From assembly GCF_964026405.1 (NCBI RefSeq), contig NZ_OZ032146.1, forward strand, positions 1,054,001-1,118,000: 64,000 nucleotides of DNA. Direction: 5' to 3'. The DNA comes from Candidatus Tisiphia endosymbiont of Dascillus cervinus (GTDB taxonomy: Bacteria > Pseudomonadota > Alphaproteobacteria > Rickettsiales > Rickettsiaceae). Below are positions 48,348-58,600 of the stretch, in pieces. The stretch's first letter is position 1; every line of letters starts with the position of its first letter. The notes beneath the pieces were generated by a model. The model was not told where the DNA came from and searched no databases. It saw only the letters and a list, made by a program, of their open reading frames with translations. The translations under genes were made by a program, and so were the position numbers.

Positions 48348-51002
48348 ATGAATCCTGATTATCTTAAAGAAATGTCTGTAGGAGATAATCTTTATAAAAT
48401 TTTTGATATAAATAAAGCGGCAAGTGATATTAATCTTGAGTTAAAGCGTCTACCTTATAGCTTAAGGATATTATTTGAAAATGTCCTTCGTCTAACTGGT
48501 AATAAAAAAAACTTGTTACTATTTAAAGAATGGCTTAAGGCTAGAAAATCTGACGCTGAGATACCGTTTATGCCGGCTAGGGTACTAATGCAGGATTTTA
48601 CCGGAGTTCCTGCTATTGTTGATTTGGCTGCTATGCGTGATGCTATAAAAAAACTAGGGGGTAATCCATTAAAGATTAATCCTCTGATCCCGGTTGACCT
48701 TGTCATAGATCATTCTGTACAAGTTGATTATTATGGAACAAGTGATGCGTTTGCTAAGAATGTCAAAATGGAAGTAGCACGGAATCTAGAGCGTTATGAA
48801 TTTTTGAAATGGGGGCAAGAAGCATTTGATAATTTTAGAGTAGTACCTCCAGGAACAGGAATCTGTCATCAAGTTAATTTGGAATATTTAGCCAATATTG
48901 TGTGGAGCAAACAACAAAATGGTGTAACTTTCGCTTATCCGGATACATTAGTTGGCACAGATAGTCATACTACGATGATTAATGGTTTAGCAGTTCTTGG
49001 TTGGGGAGTTGGGGGAATTGAGGCTGAGGCGGCAATGCTCGGTCAACCTTTATCAATGATTTTACCAGAGGTAATTGGCTTTAAGTTAACTGGCTCTTTA
49101 AAGGGAATGATTACTGCTACAGATTTGGTGCTAACAGTTACTCAAATGCTAAGAAAGAAAAATGTAGTCGGCAAATTTGTTGAATTTTATGGAGATGGGC
49201 TTTCTTGCCTTACATTGGCAGATAGGGCGACTATATCAAATATGGCTCCTGAGTATGGTGCTACTTGTGGGTTCTTCCCAATTGATAATGAGACTATAAA
49301 ATACCTTAATTTTACAGCTAGAGATCAAAATAGAATAAAGCTAGTAGAGCAATATGCTAAGCTACAGTCATTATGGTTTGATCCAATAATTACTCCGGAA
49401 TATACTGATATATTAGAACTGGATTTATCTACTTTAGAACCTTCCTTAGCTGGACCAAGACGTCCGCAAGATAGGGTTAACCTAAAAAATGCTGCTAGTA
49501 ATTTTAAAACTGAACTACCTTCTCTAACTAGAGGTGATGTTGATATTGATAAAAAGTACCCTGTTGATGAACAATATAGTATAGGGCATGGTGATGTCGT
49601 AATAGCTGCAATCACAAGCTGTACAAATACTTCGAATCCTACTGTGATGATTGGAGCAGGCTTGCTTGCTAAGAAAGCAGTAGAACTTGGGTTGATGAAA
49701 AAACCATGGGTTAAAACTTCGTTAGCCCCTGGTTCAAAAGTAGTAACGGAATATCTGAAAAAAAGTGGACTTGACCAGTACTTAAATCATTTAGGTTTTA
49801 ATCTTGTCGGCTATGGTTGTACTACTTGTATAGGCAATTCTGGTTCGCTTATGCAGGAAATAGAAGAGACTATTGCCGGGAACAATCTTGTTGTTGCTTC
49901 GGTGTTATCTGGTAACAGGAATTTTGAAGGAAGGGTACACCCTTTAACAATAGCTAGTTATTTGGCTTCTCCTCCCTTAGTCGTTGCTTATGCCCTAGCA
50001 GGTACTATGAACATTGATCTTGAAACTGACGTGATAGGTAAAGGTCATAATGGTAAGGATATATATCTTAAGGATATTTGGCCAACCCACCAAGAGATAA
50101 AAGAGTTAATAGATTGCTCTATTAACTCTAAAATGTTTAAAGACAAATATAGTGAGGTATTTTTAGGTGATAAAGAGTGGCGAGATATTAAAGTAACTAA
50201 AACTGATACTTATAATTGGAGCAAAGATAGTACTTATATCAACAATCCTCCTTATTTTGAAGGTATTGAACATATATCTAGTAACTTGCACAATATAGAA
50301 TCTGCTAGAATATTAGCTATTTTTGGCAATTCTATTACGACTGATCATATATCTCCAGCCGGCAATATTAGTAAAACAAGTCCTGCTGCTAAGTATTTAA
50401 CTGAGCATGGCATTCTACCTATCGATTTCAATTCTTATGGATCACGGCGGGGCAATCATGAAGTAATGATGCGAGGTACTTTTGCCAATAATAGGATAAA
50501 AAATGCCATGTGTCCCGGAATTGAAGGAGGGGTAACTATAAACCAACTAGGTAATCAAGAGAGTATCTATGATGCTGCAATGGATTATAAAGCTCATTCT
50601 GTGCCTTTAGTAATTTTTGCAGGTAAAGAATATGGCTCTGGTTCATCAAGAGACTGGGCAGCAAAAGGTACTAGTTTACTTGGAGTAAAAGCAGTAATTG
50701 CTGAAAGTTTTGAAAGAATTCATAGATCAAATTTAGTGGGTATGGGTGTTTTACCGCTTGCTCTTGCTTCTTCTACTGTAAATGACTTAAAACTTGATGG
50801 TTCTGAGTATGTCACCATTACCGGCTTGAGTAATGAAATAACGCCTTATGAGCAACTTAATTGTATCATAAAGAAAAAAAGTGGTATAGTTGAGACTATC
50901 AAAGTAATATTACAAGTTTTTACAGATAATGAGATAGACTATATAAAACATGGTAGTATAATGCATCTAGTAGTTAAAAATTTAAGAGATGAACATGGAT
51001 AA
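48348..51002 (+). CDS. acnA: aconitate hydratase A
   Basis: A TCA-cycle enzyme that isomerises citrate to isocitrate with a 4Fe-4S cluster. From ATG 48348 (GGAGG eight bases upstream; the ATG at 48321 is ignored for that reason) it has 884 residues. Cluster ligands are visible in AITSCTNTSNPTVM and GCTTCIGNSG, and the C-terminal swivel domain in GSGSSRDWAAKG. VIDHSVQVD and the TDSHTTMINGLAVLGWGVGGIEAE block are typical of AcnA. The 3' end overlaps the next small membrane-protein gene by 14 nt. Confidence 0.96.
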   Translation: MNPDYLKEMSVGDNLYKIFDINKAASDINLELKRLPYSLRILFENVLRLTGNKKNLLLFKEWLKARKSDAEIPFMPARVLMQDFTGVPAIVDLAAMRDAIKKLGGNPLKINPLIPVDLVIDHSVQVDYYGTSDAFAKNVKMEVARNLERYEFLKWGQEAFDNFRVVPPGTGICHQVNLEYLANIVWSKQQNGVTFAYPDTLVGTDSHTTMINGLAVLGWGVGGIEAEAAMLGQPLSMILPEVIGFKLTGSLKGMITATDLVLTVTQMLRKKNVVGKFVEFYGDGLSCLTLADRATISNMAPEYGATCGFFPIDNETIKYLNFTARDQNRIKLVEQYAKLQSLWFDPIITPEYTDILELDLSTLEPSLAGPRRPQDRVNLKNAASNFKTELPSLTRGDVDIDKKYPVDEQYSIGHGDVVIAAITSCTNTSNPTVMIGAGLLAKKAVELGLMKKPWVKTSLAPGSKVVTEYLKKSGLDQYLNHLGFNLVGYGCTTCIGNSGSLMQEIEETIAGNNLVVASVLSGNRNFEGRVHPLTIASYLASPPLVVAYALAGTMNIDLETDVIGKGHNGKDIYLKDIWPTHQEIKELIDCSINSKMFKDKYSEVFLGDKEWRDIKVTKTDTYNWSKDSTYINNPPYFEGIEHISSNLHNIESARILAIFGNSITTDHISPAGNISKTSPAAKYLTEHGILPIDFNSYGSRRGNHEVMMRGTFANNRIKNAMCPGIEGGVTINQLGNQESIYDAAMDYKAHSVPLVIFAGKEYGSGSSRDWAAKGTSLLGVKAVIAESFERIHRSNLVGMGVLPLALASSTVNDLKLDGSEYVTITGLSNEITPYEQLNCIIKKKSGIVETIKVILQVFTDNEIDYIKHGSIMHLVVKNLRDEHG

Positions 51003-51351
51003 GGAGATTAAGAAATATATAAATGCAGGGAAAACAAACCTTATAGTAATTTATATATTATTTCTGTGCGGAGTAGTTGCACCGTTATTACCTATTATTG
51101 GAGCAGTTTTTGCATATATTAATAAGGATATTAAAGATGGACTTTTAGCTAGCCATTACACTTTTATATTACGTACTTTTTGCATAGGATTTATTGGTAT
51201 TATAATATCTATGATAACCACTATAATACTAATTGGTCCGGTGTTATACGCATGCTTGTTTGTTTGGTTTATATTAAGAATCGCTATAGGTCTCAAATAT
51301 TTGTTGAATGATACAGGACATCCAAACTATATGACTTACTGGATAAAATAA
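50989..51351 (+). CDS. small membrane protein, DUF4870-like
   Basis: A 120-residue protein with three or four hydrophobic segments (about 18-45, 58-85 and 86-105), the layout AYINKDIKDGLLASHYTFILRT followed by a long paired helix, ending in LRIAIGLKYLLNDTG. This resembles DUF4870/Tic20-like proteins of unknown function. It starts inside the acnA end and its last base is shared with the queF start, so it is part of an acnA-DUF4870-queF run. ATG 50995 is an equal alternative start. Confidence 0.65.
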   Translation: MNMDKEIKKYINAGKTNLIVIYILFLCGVVAPLLPIIGAVFAYINKDIKDGLLASHYTFILRTFCIGFIGIIISMITTIILIGPVLYACLFVWFILRIAIGLKYLLNDTGHPNYMTYWIK

Positions 51352-52181
51352 TGTTTCTTGAAACCGTACTTGGAAAGCAAACTAAATATGCAGATTTGTA
51401 TGACAATAGTTTACTACACCCAATCAGTCGTAAATTTGCTAGAGATAGCTTACAGATAGTAGGTTCTTTGCCGTTTAATGGATTTGACATTTGGAATTGT
51501 TATGAAGTTTCTTGGCTAAGCCCAAGTGGTAAACCTGAAGTAAAAATATTGGAGTTCATGGTAAATTGTGAGTCGCCTAATATTGTAGAATCAAAATCAC
51601 TAAAGCTTTATTTAAATTCTTTTAATAATACTAAGTTTGATAATAGAGACCAAGTAAAAGAATTAATTGCAAAGGACTTAAGTTTGGTATTTCAAGCACC
51701 TGTAACTGTTTCTATAAAAGATTTAGAATCATATGAGGGAACAAAGCTGCAGTTCTTTTCAGGCATAAATTTGGATAAGTTGGAAGTAACAATTATTAAT
51801 TTTGAGACTAGCCAAAATTTGCCAAAATTGTCTGAAGACAATACGCAAGTAGTAGATGAGGTGCTATATTCTAATTTGCTAAAATCGAATTGTTTAGTTA
51901 CTAACCAGCCGGATTGGGCATCAGTACAAATTAGTTATAGAGGCAAGAAAATTGATCATAGTTCTTTGTTAAAATATTTAGTATCATTCCGTAATCATAA
52001 TGAATTTCATGAACAATGCGTTGAGCGTATTTTTTGTGATATTAATAAGTTTTGTACTCCCGATCAATTAACTGTTTATGCAAGATATACAAGACGTGGT
52101 GGTATAGATATTAACCCTATACGGTCTAGTTGTAGTTTAGATATTACAAAGCTTAGCAATTTAAGGCATATTCGTCAATAA
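51351..52181 (+). CDS. queF: 7-cyano-7-deazaguanine reductase QueF
   Basis: Reduces preQ0 to preQ1 with NADPH in the queuosine tRNA-modification pathway. The 276-residue length is that of the long, two-domain QueF type. The motif E80SKSLK, the catalytic Cys181 in SNCLVTNQPDW and the FHEQC motif near 230 are all visible. The start codon overlaps the previous stop by one base. Other queuosine genes are not in the window. Confidence 0.94.
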   Translation: MFLETVLGKQTKYADLYDNSLLHPISRKFARDSLQIVGSLPFNGFDIWNCYEVSWLSPSGKPEVKILEFMVNCESPNIVESKSLKLYLNSFNNTKFDNRDQVKELIAKDLSLVFQAPVTVSIKDLESYEGTKLQFFSGINLDKLEVTIINFETSQNLPKLSEDNTQVVDEVLYSNLLKSNCLVTNQPDWASVQISYRGKKIDHSSLLKYLVSFRNHNEFHEQCVERIFCDINKFCTPDQLTVYARYTRRGGIDINPIRSSCSLDITKLSNLRHIRQ

Positions 52182-52247
52182 TAATGCTTAGTGGTAGTAT
52201 CAATTTAGAGTATATTTATATTAAAGTGGAGAAAATATAGGTAAAAT

Positions 52248-52634
52248 ATGGGCAAAAATAAGTTAAACTCGAATAAAAAACTACCCCTGGATATTCAATT
52301 AAAGGACAATTCAGATAGTTCTGAAATGAAATTTGATTTGGTTAGTCAATTATCGAGATTATCAAAAGAGTATACTGATATAGTAAATTCTGCAATTTCT
52401 AAAAGTTTAGCAGTTGTTAATAGTCGTATTAGAGTAACCGAAGATATATTTAATCAACTCTTATCATCGATGAGTAAAGGAATGCAGGAGAATGTTGTAC
52501 TTACTAAAGATTTGTTAAAATGTAAGGGATTACCAGATTTAGCTTTGTTACAGCGGAAAATGTTTGAAATATATTGTACTAATATGATGAATTCTTCCAT
52601 TGAGGTTGCTCGTAATATACGAAAATTTGAATAG
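52248..52634 (+). CDS. phasin-like protein
   Basis: A 128-residue, almost wholly helical protein. LVSQLSRLSKEYTDIVNSA, then SRIRVTEDIFNQLLSSMS, then LALLQRKMFEIYCTNMMNSS, resemble the Phasin_2 family (PF09361), amphipathic proteins that coat polyhydroxyalkanoate granules or associate with membranes. No PHA synthase is in the window. It lies between queF and the permease gene, same strand. Confidence 0.6.
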   Translation: MGKNKLNSNKKLPLDIQLKDNSDSSEMKFDLVSQLSRLSKEYTDIVNSAISKSLAVVNSRIRVTEDIFNQLLSSMSKGMQENVVLTKDLLKCKGLPDLALLQRKMFEIYCTNMMNSSIEVARNIRKFE

Positions 52635-52683
52635 GTAGTAAGTTTGGAACAATTCCAAAATTGAGGTTATTTAAGAGTGTTAG

Positions 52684-53343
52684 ATGTTTGAGCAATTACT
52701 TGATTTTTCTTCTATATATTTTATTATGCAAGGGATGGTAGTAACACTGAAATACAGTATAGTTTCAGTGTTATTAGGGTTGATTATTGGTATCTTACTA
52801 GCAATTTGTAAGGTAGGTAAAAGTTGTGCGTTAAGACTGTTTGCTAATTTCTATACATCTGTTTTTCGTGGTACTCCGTTACTTATACAACTTAGCATAA
52901 TTTATTTTGGTTTACCTAGTGTAATTGGCATTAAGCTTGGTGTCTTCGTTGCTGGTAGCATAGCTTTCTCATTAAACTCCGGGGCATATGTTTCGGAAAT
53001 AATTAGAGCTGGAATTAATAGTGTTGATAAAGGACAGATTGAGGCAGCTAAAGCATTAGCTATACCCGAGAAATTAATGATGAAAGATATTATCTTGCCT
53101 CAAGCTATAAGAAATATTTTACCTTCACTGGTTAATGAGCTTATTAATTTAATCAAAGAATCATCGATTATATCAATGATCGGTGAAATGGATTTAATGC
53201 GTAGAGCTCAATTAGTATCGCTTGAAAGTTATACTTATTTTACCCCTATGTTAATAGCAGGACTTTGTTACTATGTTATGGTAATAATTATCAGTAAATT
53301 AGCTAAAATTATTGAAAAAAGACTAGTAATTGGAGTGGAGTAA
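52684..53343 (+). CDS. glnP: amino-acid ABC transporter permease (GlnP/HisM type)
   Basis: A 219-residue permease with about five hydrophobic segments. TSVFRGTPLLIQLSIIYFGLP near residues 59-79 is the polar amino-acid permease signature, and EAAKALAIPEKLMMKDIILPQAI near 120-142 is the EAA loop that contacts the ATPase. Rickettsia carry a glnPQ system for glutamine or related solutes. The ATPase and binding protein are elsewhere. A five-hairpin element starts 4 nt after the stop. Confidence 0.88.
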   Translation: MFEQLLDFSSIYFIMQGMVVTLKYSIVSVLLGLIIGILLAICKVGKSCALRLFANFYTSVFRGTPLLIQLSIIYFGLPSVIGIKLGVFVAGSIAFSLNSGAYVSEIIRAGINSVDKGQIEAAKALAIPEKLMMKDIILPQAIRNILPSLVNELINLIKESSIISMIGEMDLMRRAQLVSLESYTYFTPMLIAGLCYYVMVIIISKLAKIIEKRLVIGVE

Positions 53344-53347
53344 CCCC

Positions 53348-53600
53348 AATTCGGGATAAGAATTAACTAATTCTTATCCCGAATTGGCTTTAATATAAGG
53401 AAAAATGCATTCTTAAAGCGGCTAACGCGAATGCATTTTAAACCTTTCTAAAGCTAAAAACATGATTTTAAAAGATTAAAATCATGTTTTTAGCAAAATA
53501 TTAATTTAACAATCAGATGTAGAGCCGTCTCAAATCTGATTGTTTCGATAATTTCACCGAATTTGGGATAAGAATTTGTCAATTCTTATCCCAAATTTGC
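53348..53600 (+). repeat. five-hairpin composite element, copy 3
   Basis: Palindromes at 53348-53385, 53402-53439, 53453-53494, 53508-53544 and 53558-53600, in the same order as copy 2. The last stem reads CGAATTTGGGATAAGAATT with CCC on the far arm where copy 2 has GGT/ACC, so pairing is kept. It lies between glnP and the RND pump gene. Confidence 0.9.
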
Positions 53601-53622
53601 ATAAGTAGGATTTATTGATAAT

Positions 53623-56600
53623 ATGTACTTAAGTGAAATATGTATAAAACGTCCAGTATTTGCAACAGTGTTGAGTCTAGTGGTTGTTATTTTAGGGGCG
53701 GTATTTCTTACTAAACTGCAAATTAGGGGTATTCCCGATATTTCTTTTCCCGTAATAACAGTATATGCAAATTACCCTGGGGCAGATGCTCTTTATATGG
53801 AGAAAGAGATAACAACTCGTATTGAGAAAGCACTAAAAACTGTCAAGAACCTTGATACTATCACTTCACAAAGCTCTACAGGTAGCAGCCATATTACTTT
53901 AATATTTCTATCATCGGCTGATATAGAAACAGCCTTAAACGATGTTAGGTCTAAAATTTCTAATATAAGTTCCATATTCCCCCAAGGTATGAGCATGCCT
54001 TATGTTGCTAAGATGGATGCAGATAATTTCCCTAGTTTGTATTTAAGTATCAGTAGTGATGTATATGATGATTTACAATTAACCCAAATTGTTCAAGATA
54101 GCGTAAAAACCATTTTAGAAAAACTTGAAACAATAGGTCAGGTTGAGATATATGGTGCTAAAGAGTACTCTATGCGTATAGAACCAGACCCGGTAAAATT
54201 ATATCAGCATAAAATGTCAGTGTTAGAAATGGAGAGTGCTGTAAAAAAACAAAATATCTATTATCCAGCAGGAATTATTAAAACAGCTGCACGTGATTTT
54301 ACTGTAAGATTAGATGGCTCTTTAAGTAAACCGGAAGAGTTTGAAAAAATTATACTAAAAGTGAAAGATGCTAATATATTAAAGTTACGAGATATTGCTA
54401 AAATATATTTAGCCCCTCCAGATACTGAGGTAATTTTTAGATATAACGGAAAAAACTCGATAGCACTTGGTCTTATAAAACAATCGAAGGCAAACATACT
54501 TGATTTATCCAAAGAGGTTAGATATTCACTAGATAAAATAAAAAAAAATCTACCTAAAGGTATAACAATTGATATAGCCCATGATTCATCAATTCCAGTT
54601 AGGGCTTCAATCAGATCAGTGTTCTTCACTATCATGGAAGCATTAGTTTTGGTTATGGTAGTAATATATCTGTTCTTGGCATCAGTAAAAATCACCCTCA
54701 TACCATTTGTAACTGTTCCGATATCATTAATTGGTACATTTATTGTTATGTATTATTTAGGATTTTCTATCAATATATTTACCCTTTTAGCAATGATATT
54801 AGCTATTGGCTTGGTAGTAGATGATGCAATAGTAATGTTAGAAAACATTTTTAGGTACAATGAGATGGGGCATTCTCCTATAGAAGCTGCCTTTCTTGCA
54901 TCTAAGGAAATTGGTTTTGCCATTGTAGCGATGACTATAACACTTGTTTCAGTATTCTTACCAATAGGTTTGATAGATGGATTTATTGGTAAGTTATTCA
55001 TTGAATTTGCTTGGACCTTAGCATTCTGCGTTTTATTTTCCGGTTTTGTGGCGATTACTTTAACGCCAATGATGGCAAGTCGCATGATTGGTAAAAATGA
55101 TCGACCTCCTTTAGGGTTTTTAGTTAAATTTGATCAGTTCATTAAATTAGTACAAAGCAAGTATTTGTACTATTTAAATCTTGCTCTTGATCATAAAAAG
55201 AAATTCTCACTTATTATTGCACTATCTTTAGTTGTACTAGTTGTTAGTTTGATCTTTGTCAAAAAAATTTTTATTCCCCAGGAAGATGATGGGTTTTTAC
55301 AAGTTTTCTTCACTGGTCTTCAAGGTTCTAGTATTAAACAATCAGAGAAAACAGTAGTGGAAGCTGAAAAAATACTTAGTTCTCATAAAGATATAGCCGG
55401 TTATTTGACAATAATTGGCTCTGGAGGTAGTAACAGTGCTTTTGCTTTCGTACCTCTTAAAGATTGGAAAGAAAGATCAAAGTCACAAGAAGCTATAAAA
55501 AATATGCTTAATAAGCAATTTCAACAAATAGCAGGAATGTCGATTTTTGTTCAAAATCCACCTTCATTGGTTAGTGGTGATGCTAGAAATGCTGTCGAAT
55601 TTACTTTACAGACCTCACTTGAATATGAAGAGTTAGATCAAATATCACAGAAATTTGTTAATAGAATGAAGAAATATCCAGTTTTTATCAATGTAGGTAG
55701 TGATTTAAATTCTTCTATGCCGACAATTGATGTAATTGTTAACCGGGATAAAGCTTATCTGTTTGGTGTGAGTTTAGAAAATATAGGGGTAACATTGCAA
55801 TATTTGCTAGCAGGAAGAAAAATTGGTGATTTCAGAATGGGCAATAATCTGTATGATATAACTATGCAATATAACCTAAAATACCGTAATAGTACCGATC
55901 ATTTTAGTAAGATACTGATACCAACCAATAAACCAACTAATAATTTGCTGCCATTAAGTGTAGTTGCTAATATGGTTGAGAAAGTGTCTATTGAGTCTTA
56001 TAACCACTATAATAATTCTAGATCGGTAACGATTTCGTCAGGTTTAGCTCCAAACCAAAAAATTACCGATGCCATAAATTCGATAAATACTATAGCTGAT
56101 GAATTATTGGATAGTAGCACAACTATATTAGAATATATTGGAGAGATTAAAAGAATGACAGAATCACAAAGTAATCTTATTGTTACTTTCTTATTTGCTT
56201 TGTTGTTTATTTATTTAGTGCTTTCAGCCCAATTTGAAAGTTTTACTGATCCTATATTAATACTTATTGCTGTACCATTCTCAATTACTGGAGGGGTATT
56301 AATGCTCTTAATATGTGGTAATACGCTTAATATGTATAGTAATATTGGTTTGATCACTTTAATTGGTTTGATAACAAAAAATTCTATTATGATAGTAGAA
56401 TTTGCTAATAACTTAAGAGACCAAGGACTAAGTGTTAGAGAAGCTGTAACTAGAGCCTCTAGCTTAAGACTTAGACCTATTCTAATGACTACTCTAGCAA
56501 CCATTTTTGGGGCAATGTCATTAGTGATTAGTTCTGGAGCAGGAGCAGCCGCTCAAAATTCTATTGGTTTAGTAATAGTTGGTGGAATGAGTATAGGAAC

Positions 56601-56682
56601 TCTTTTCACTATATTTGTTATTCCAGTTTTATATCAAAGTTTTAAAAAGGAATATATTCAAATAAATGAATTGAAGAATTAG
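53623..56682 (+). CDS. RND-family efflux permease (AcrB/MexB-like)
   Basis: A 1019-residue inner-membrane pump. The start MYLSEICIKRPVFATVLSLVVVILG, the two large periplasmic loops, the GLVVDDAIVMLENIFR motif with the paired aspartates in helix 4 (near residue 400) and the second-half repeat TLIGLITKNSIMIVEFANNLR are diagnostic. It uses the proton gradient to export hydrophobic compounds with a periplasmic adaptor and outer-membrane channel, which are not next to it. Length is normal. Confidence 0.93.
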   Translation: MYLSEICIKRPVFATVLSLVVVILGAVFLTKLQIRGIPDISFPVITVYANYPGADALYMEKEITTRIEKALKTVKNLDTITSQSSTGSSHITLIFLSSADIETALNDVRSKISNISSIFPQGMSMPYVAKMDADNFPSLYLSISSDVYDDLQLTQIVQDSVKTILEKLETIGQVEIYGAKEYSMRIEPDPVKLYQHKMSVLEMESAVKKQNIYYPAGIIKTAARDFTVRLDGSLSKPEEFEKIILKVKDANILKLRDIAKIYLAPPDTEVIFRYNGKNSIALGLIKQSKANILDLSKEVRYSLDKIKKNLPKGITIDIAHDSSIPVRASIRSVFFTIMEALVLVMVVIYLFLASVKITLIPFVTVPISLIGTFIVMYYLGFSINIFTLLAMILAIGLVVDDAIVMLENIFRYNEMGHSPIEAAFLASKEIGFAIVAMTITLVSVFLPIGLIDGFIGKLFIEFAWTLAFCVLFSGFVAITLTPMMASRMIGKNDRPPLGFLVKFDQFIKLVQSKYLYYLNLALDHKKKFSLIIALSLVVLVVSLIFVKKIFIPQEDDGFLQVFFTGLQGSSIKQSEKTVVEAEKILSSHKDIAGYLTIIGSGGSNSAFAFVPLKDWKERSKSQEAIKNMLNKQFQQIAGMSIFVQNPPSLVSGDARNAVEFTLQTSLEYEELDQISQKFVNRMKKYPVFINVGSDLNSSMPTIDVIVNRDKAYLFGVSLENIGVTLQYLLAGRKIGDFRMGNNLYDITMQYNLKYRNSTDHFSKILIPTNKPTNNLLPLSVVANMVEKVSIESYNHYNNSRSVTISSGLAPNQKITDAINSINTIADELLDSSTTILEYIGEIKRMTESQSNLIVTFLFALLFIYLVLSAQFESFTDPILILIAVPFSITGGVLMLLICGNTLNMYSNIGLITLIGLITKNSIMIVEFANNLRDQGLSVREAVTRASSLRLRPILMTTLATIFGAMSLVISSGAGAAAQNSIGLVIVGGMSIGTLFTIFVIPVLYQSFKKEYIQINELKN

Positions 56683-56721
56683 ATAATTTTTTACAAAAAA
56701 TCTATTAGTGGGGGAATAATT

Positions 56722-57207
56722 TTGATTATACTAGGAATTGACCCATCTTTAGCTGGTATGGGGTGGGGGGTAATCGATACCGATCCTCTGAAATATTTAG
56801 ATAGTGGGGTTATAAAGACTAAATCAAGCGAAGCAATGCATAAAAGGCTAGCTTTCATTAGCTCGTCCTTGCAAAAGATAATAGTACAATATAAACCTGC
56901 TATTGTTGCTATGGAGGAGACATTTGTTAATATGAATAGTGTTTCATCTTTAAAATTGGGATATGCTAGAGGAGCAGTCATATCACTTATAGGAGGATAT
57001 GATATTGCTTTTCAAGAATTTAAACCTAATGTTATCAAAAAATCTGTAGTGGGTTATGGTCATGCTGAAAAAAATCAGGTTCTGCAAATGATTAAACTTT
57101 TACTACCAGGAGCAATTGCAATCAGTAACTTTGATGAAGCAGATGCCCTTGCAGTGGCTTATGTTTGTTGGGCTTATACCTCAAAACCTCCTATAATTGA
57201 ATTATAG
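56722..57207 (+). CDS. ruvC: Holliday junction endodeoxyribonuclease RuvC
   Basis: A 161-residue nuclease that cuts Holliday junctions. Acidic residues Asp7 (LGIDPSL), Glu65/66 (AMEETFVN) and the [10 protein letters not shown] motif near 138-147 form the active site. The start is TTG 56722, preceded by GGGGG; the only upstream alternative is not in frame. ruvAB are not adjacent. Its stop overlaps the end of the convergent secreted-protein gene by 6 nt. Confidence 0.94.
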   Translation: MIILGIDPSLAGMGWGVIDTDPLKYLDSGVIKTKSSEAMHKRLAFISSSLQKIIVQYKPAIVAMEETFVNMNSVSSLKLGYARGAVISLIGGYDIAFQEFKPNVIKKSVVGYGHAEKNQVLQMIKLLLPGAIAISNFDEADALAVAYVCWAYTSKPPIIEL

Positions 57208-57708
57208 CAATTCTTTACCTTTCACTTTTTCTTCTTCTTTTTGCTTACCTTTAAATTTTGTCAGAAACTCATCTGTTATGTATATAAGACTCATACTAAA
57301 GCTAAGGAATGGAGAATCTAATATAATAGTACAACTACCATCGGCAAATCTAATCTCCTTATTACCTAAATTAGGGTTTTGGCTATGGGTGAGTTTGTAT
57401 TTTTCTGCAAGTAACTCATAAAACTCTGTAAATTTATCGTTATTTATCGTTAAGATGATTGCTTGGATAATATTATCATCATTACATATTACTAATAATT
57501 CAGTCAGTCCCTCTAATTTGACATCTCTAACATTAACATAATAATTATATCCATCCCAATGATTCCTCTCTTTTTTAGTAATCTGATATACTCGCTCTAC
57601 ATCTGCTATACTTGCTTTATTTAATTCAAAACCCAATGGAGTTGGATTAGCACTAGTATTTAAACTAAAAATTGAAATAAATAATATGTAGAATAGTCTA
57701 GTGATCAT
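57202..57708 (-). CDS. secreted protein of unknown function
   Basis: A 168-residue product with a signal peptide ([20 protein letters not shown]). The mature part is a mix of short strands and helices ([18 protein letters not shown], then [18 protein letters not shown]), ending in a Lys/Glu tail. I do not recognise the family. It is transcribed alone, converging on ruvC. The 445 nt upstream (57709-58153) hold only a family A repeat and AT-rich sequence. Confidence 0.7.
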   Translation of the reverse strand: MITRLFYILFISIFSLNTSANPTPLGFELNKASIADVERVYQITKKERNHWDGYNYYVNVRDVKLEGLTELLVICNDDNIIQAIILTINNDKFTEFYELLAEKYKLTHSQNPNLGNKEIRFADGSCTIILDSPFLSFSMSLIYITDEFLTKFKGKQKEEEKVKGKELL

Positions 57709-57978
57709 AAAAGTTCCCTTTTTATATATTAAATAAGAAAGTTATAATATATAAACTATTATGATTTTCAACTAATTATTTCATTTAAGCAAAAATAATA
57801 TACTATCCTCCTAACTACAGGATAAGAAACTAACTTGATGTAAAATAGATACAATTTTATTGAAATTAGATTATAAAATAATATATTCAAAAGTTCTAAA
57901 GAAGTCTCAGTTGCAGTCAATTTAGTGTTTGCTATAATCTAGCCAACGAGATATAACAAATCTTGCTGGTATGTTAGT

Positions 57979-58101
57979 ATATATTCTTCTGCTTTGAAGA
58001 ATTGTTTTTTTTAATATCAAGGACGAACGTAACAACGTATCTTATGTACGCCCCGCTTGTTCTTCATTTTCAAATCCAATTCTCTAAATCATTTGAGTAT
58101 A
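57979..58101. repeat. palindromic repeat, family A
   Basis: TATTCTTCTGCTTTGAAG then AATTG, on the left, and CCAATTCTCTAAATCATTTG then AGTATA, on the right, with GTACGCCCCGCTTG inside. Upstream of the second HU gene. Confidence 0.8.
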
Positions 58102-58153
58102 CTAAATACATTAATGTCTGAAATGTTAACAATTTATTTGGAGAGTTGAGCAT

Positions 58154-58429
58154 ATGAATAAAGGAGAATTAGTAGCATTAATGGCTGAAGCAGGTCATTC
58201 AAAAAGTGATGCAGAAAAGGCCCTTACTTGGGTTGTAGACAGTGTACTTAAAGCACTTAGTCGTGGTGAGGACGTTAACCTAGTGGGGTTTGGTTCTTTC
58301 CATATACAAAGTAGAGCTGCACGTGAAGGTCGTAATCCAAAAACTGGTGAGAAAATGCATATTGCTGCCTATAAACAACCAGTCTTTAGAGCCAGTAAGA
58401 AAATGAAGGAAGCTTGTAATAATTCGTAA
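58154..58429 (+). CDS. HU-family DNA-binding protein (second copy)
   Basis: A 91-residue HU protein with MNKGELVALMAEAGHSKSDAEKAL, GFGSFHIQSRAAREGRNPKTGE and KQPVFRASKKMKEA, a complete family fold without the basic tail of the 8.3-kb copy. ATG 58154 has GGAGAG upstream. Two HU paralogues could form homo- or heterodimers in organising the chromosome. Confidence 0.94.
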   Translation: MNKGELVALMAEAGHSKSDAEKALTWVVDSVLKALSRGEDVNLVGFGSFHIQSRAAREGRNPKTGEKMHIAAYKQPVFRASKKMKEACNNS

Positions 58430-58600
58430 GTTCGTATTTTACTTAGAACCTGCTTCTGTAAAATATTATAGTTTTTACCAAGGGTGCAAGTTTAAGTAAC
58501 CTGAGTTCAATACAACAAAGCTAGTGTCATCCCTGCCTACGTAGGGATTGCCATCGCTTTTGCCATACAAGTATCATTACTTACGTTGGCATTTCTGACC

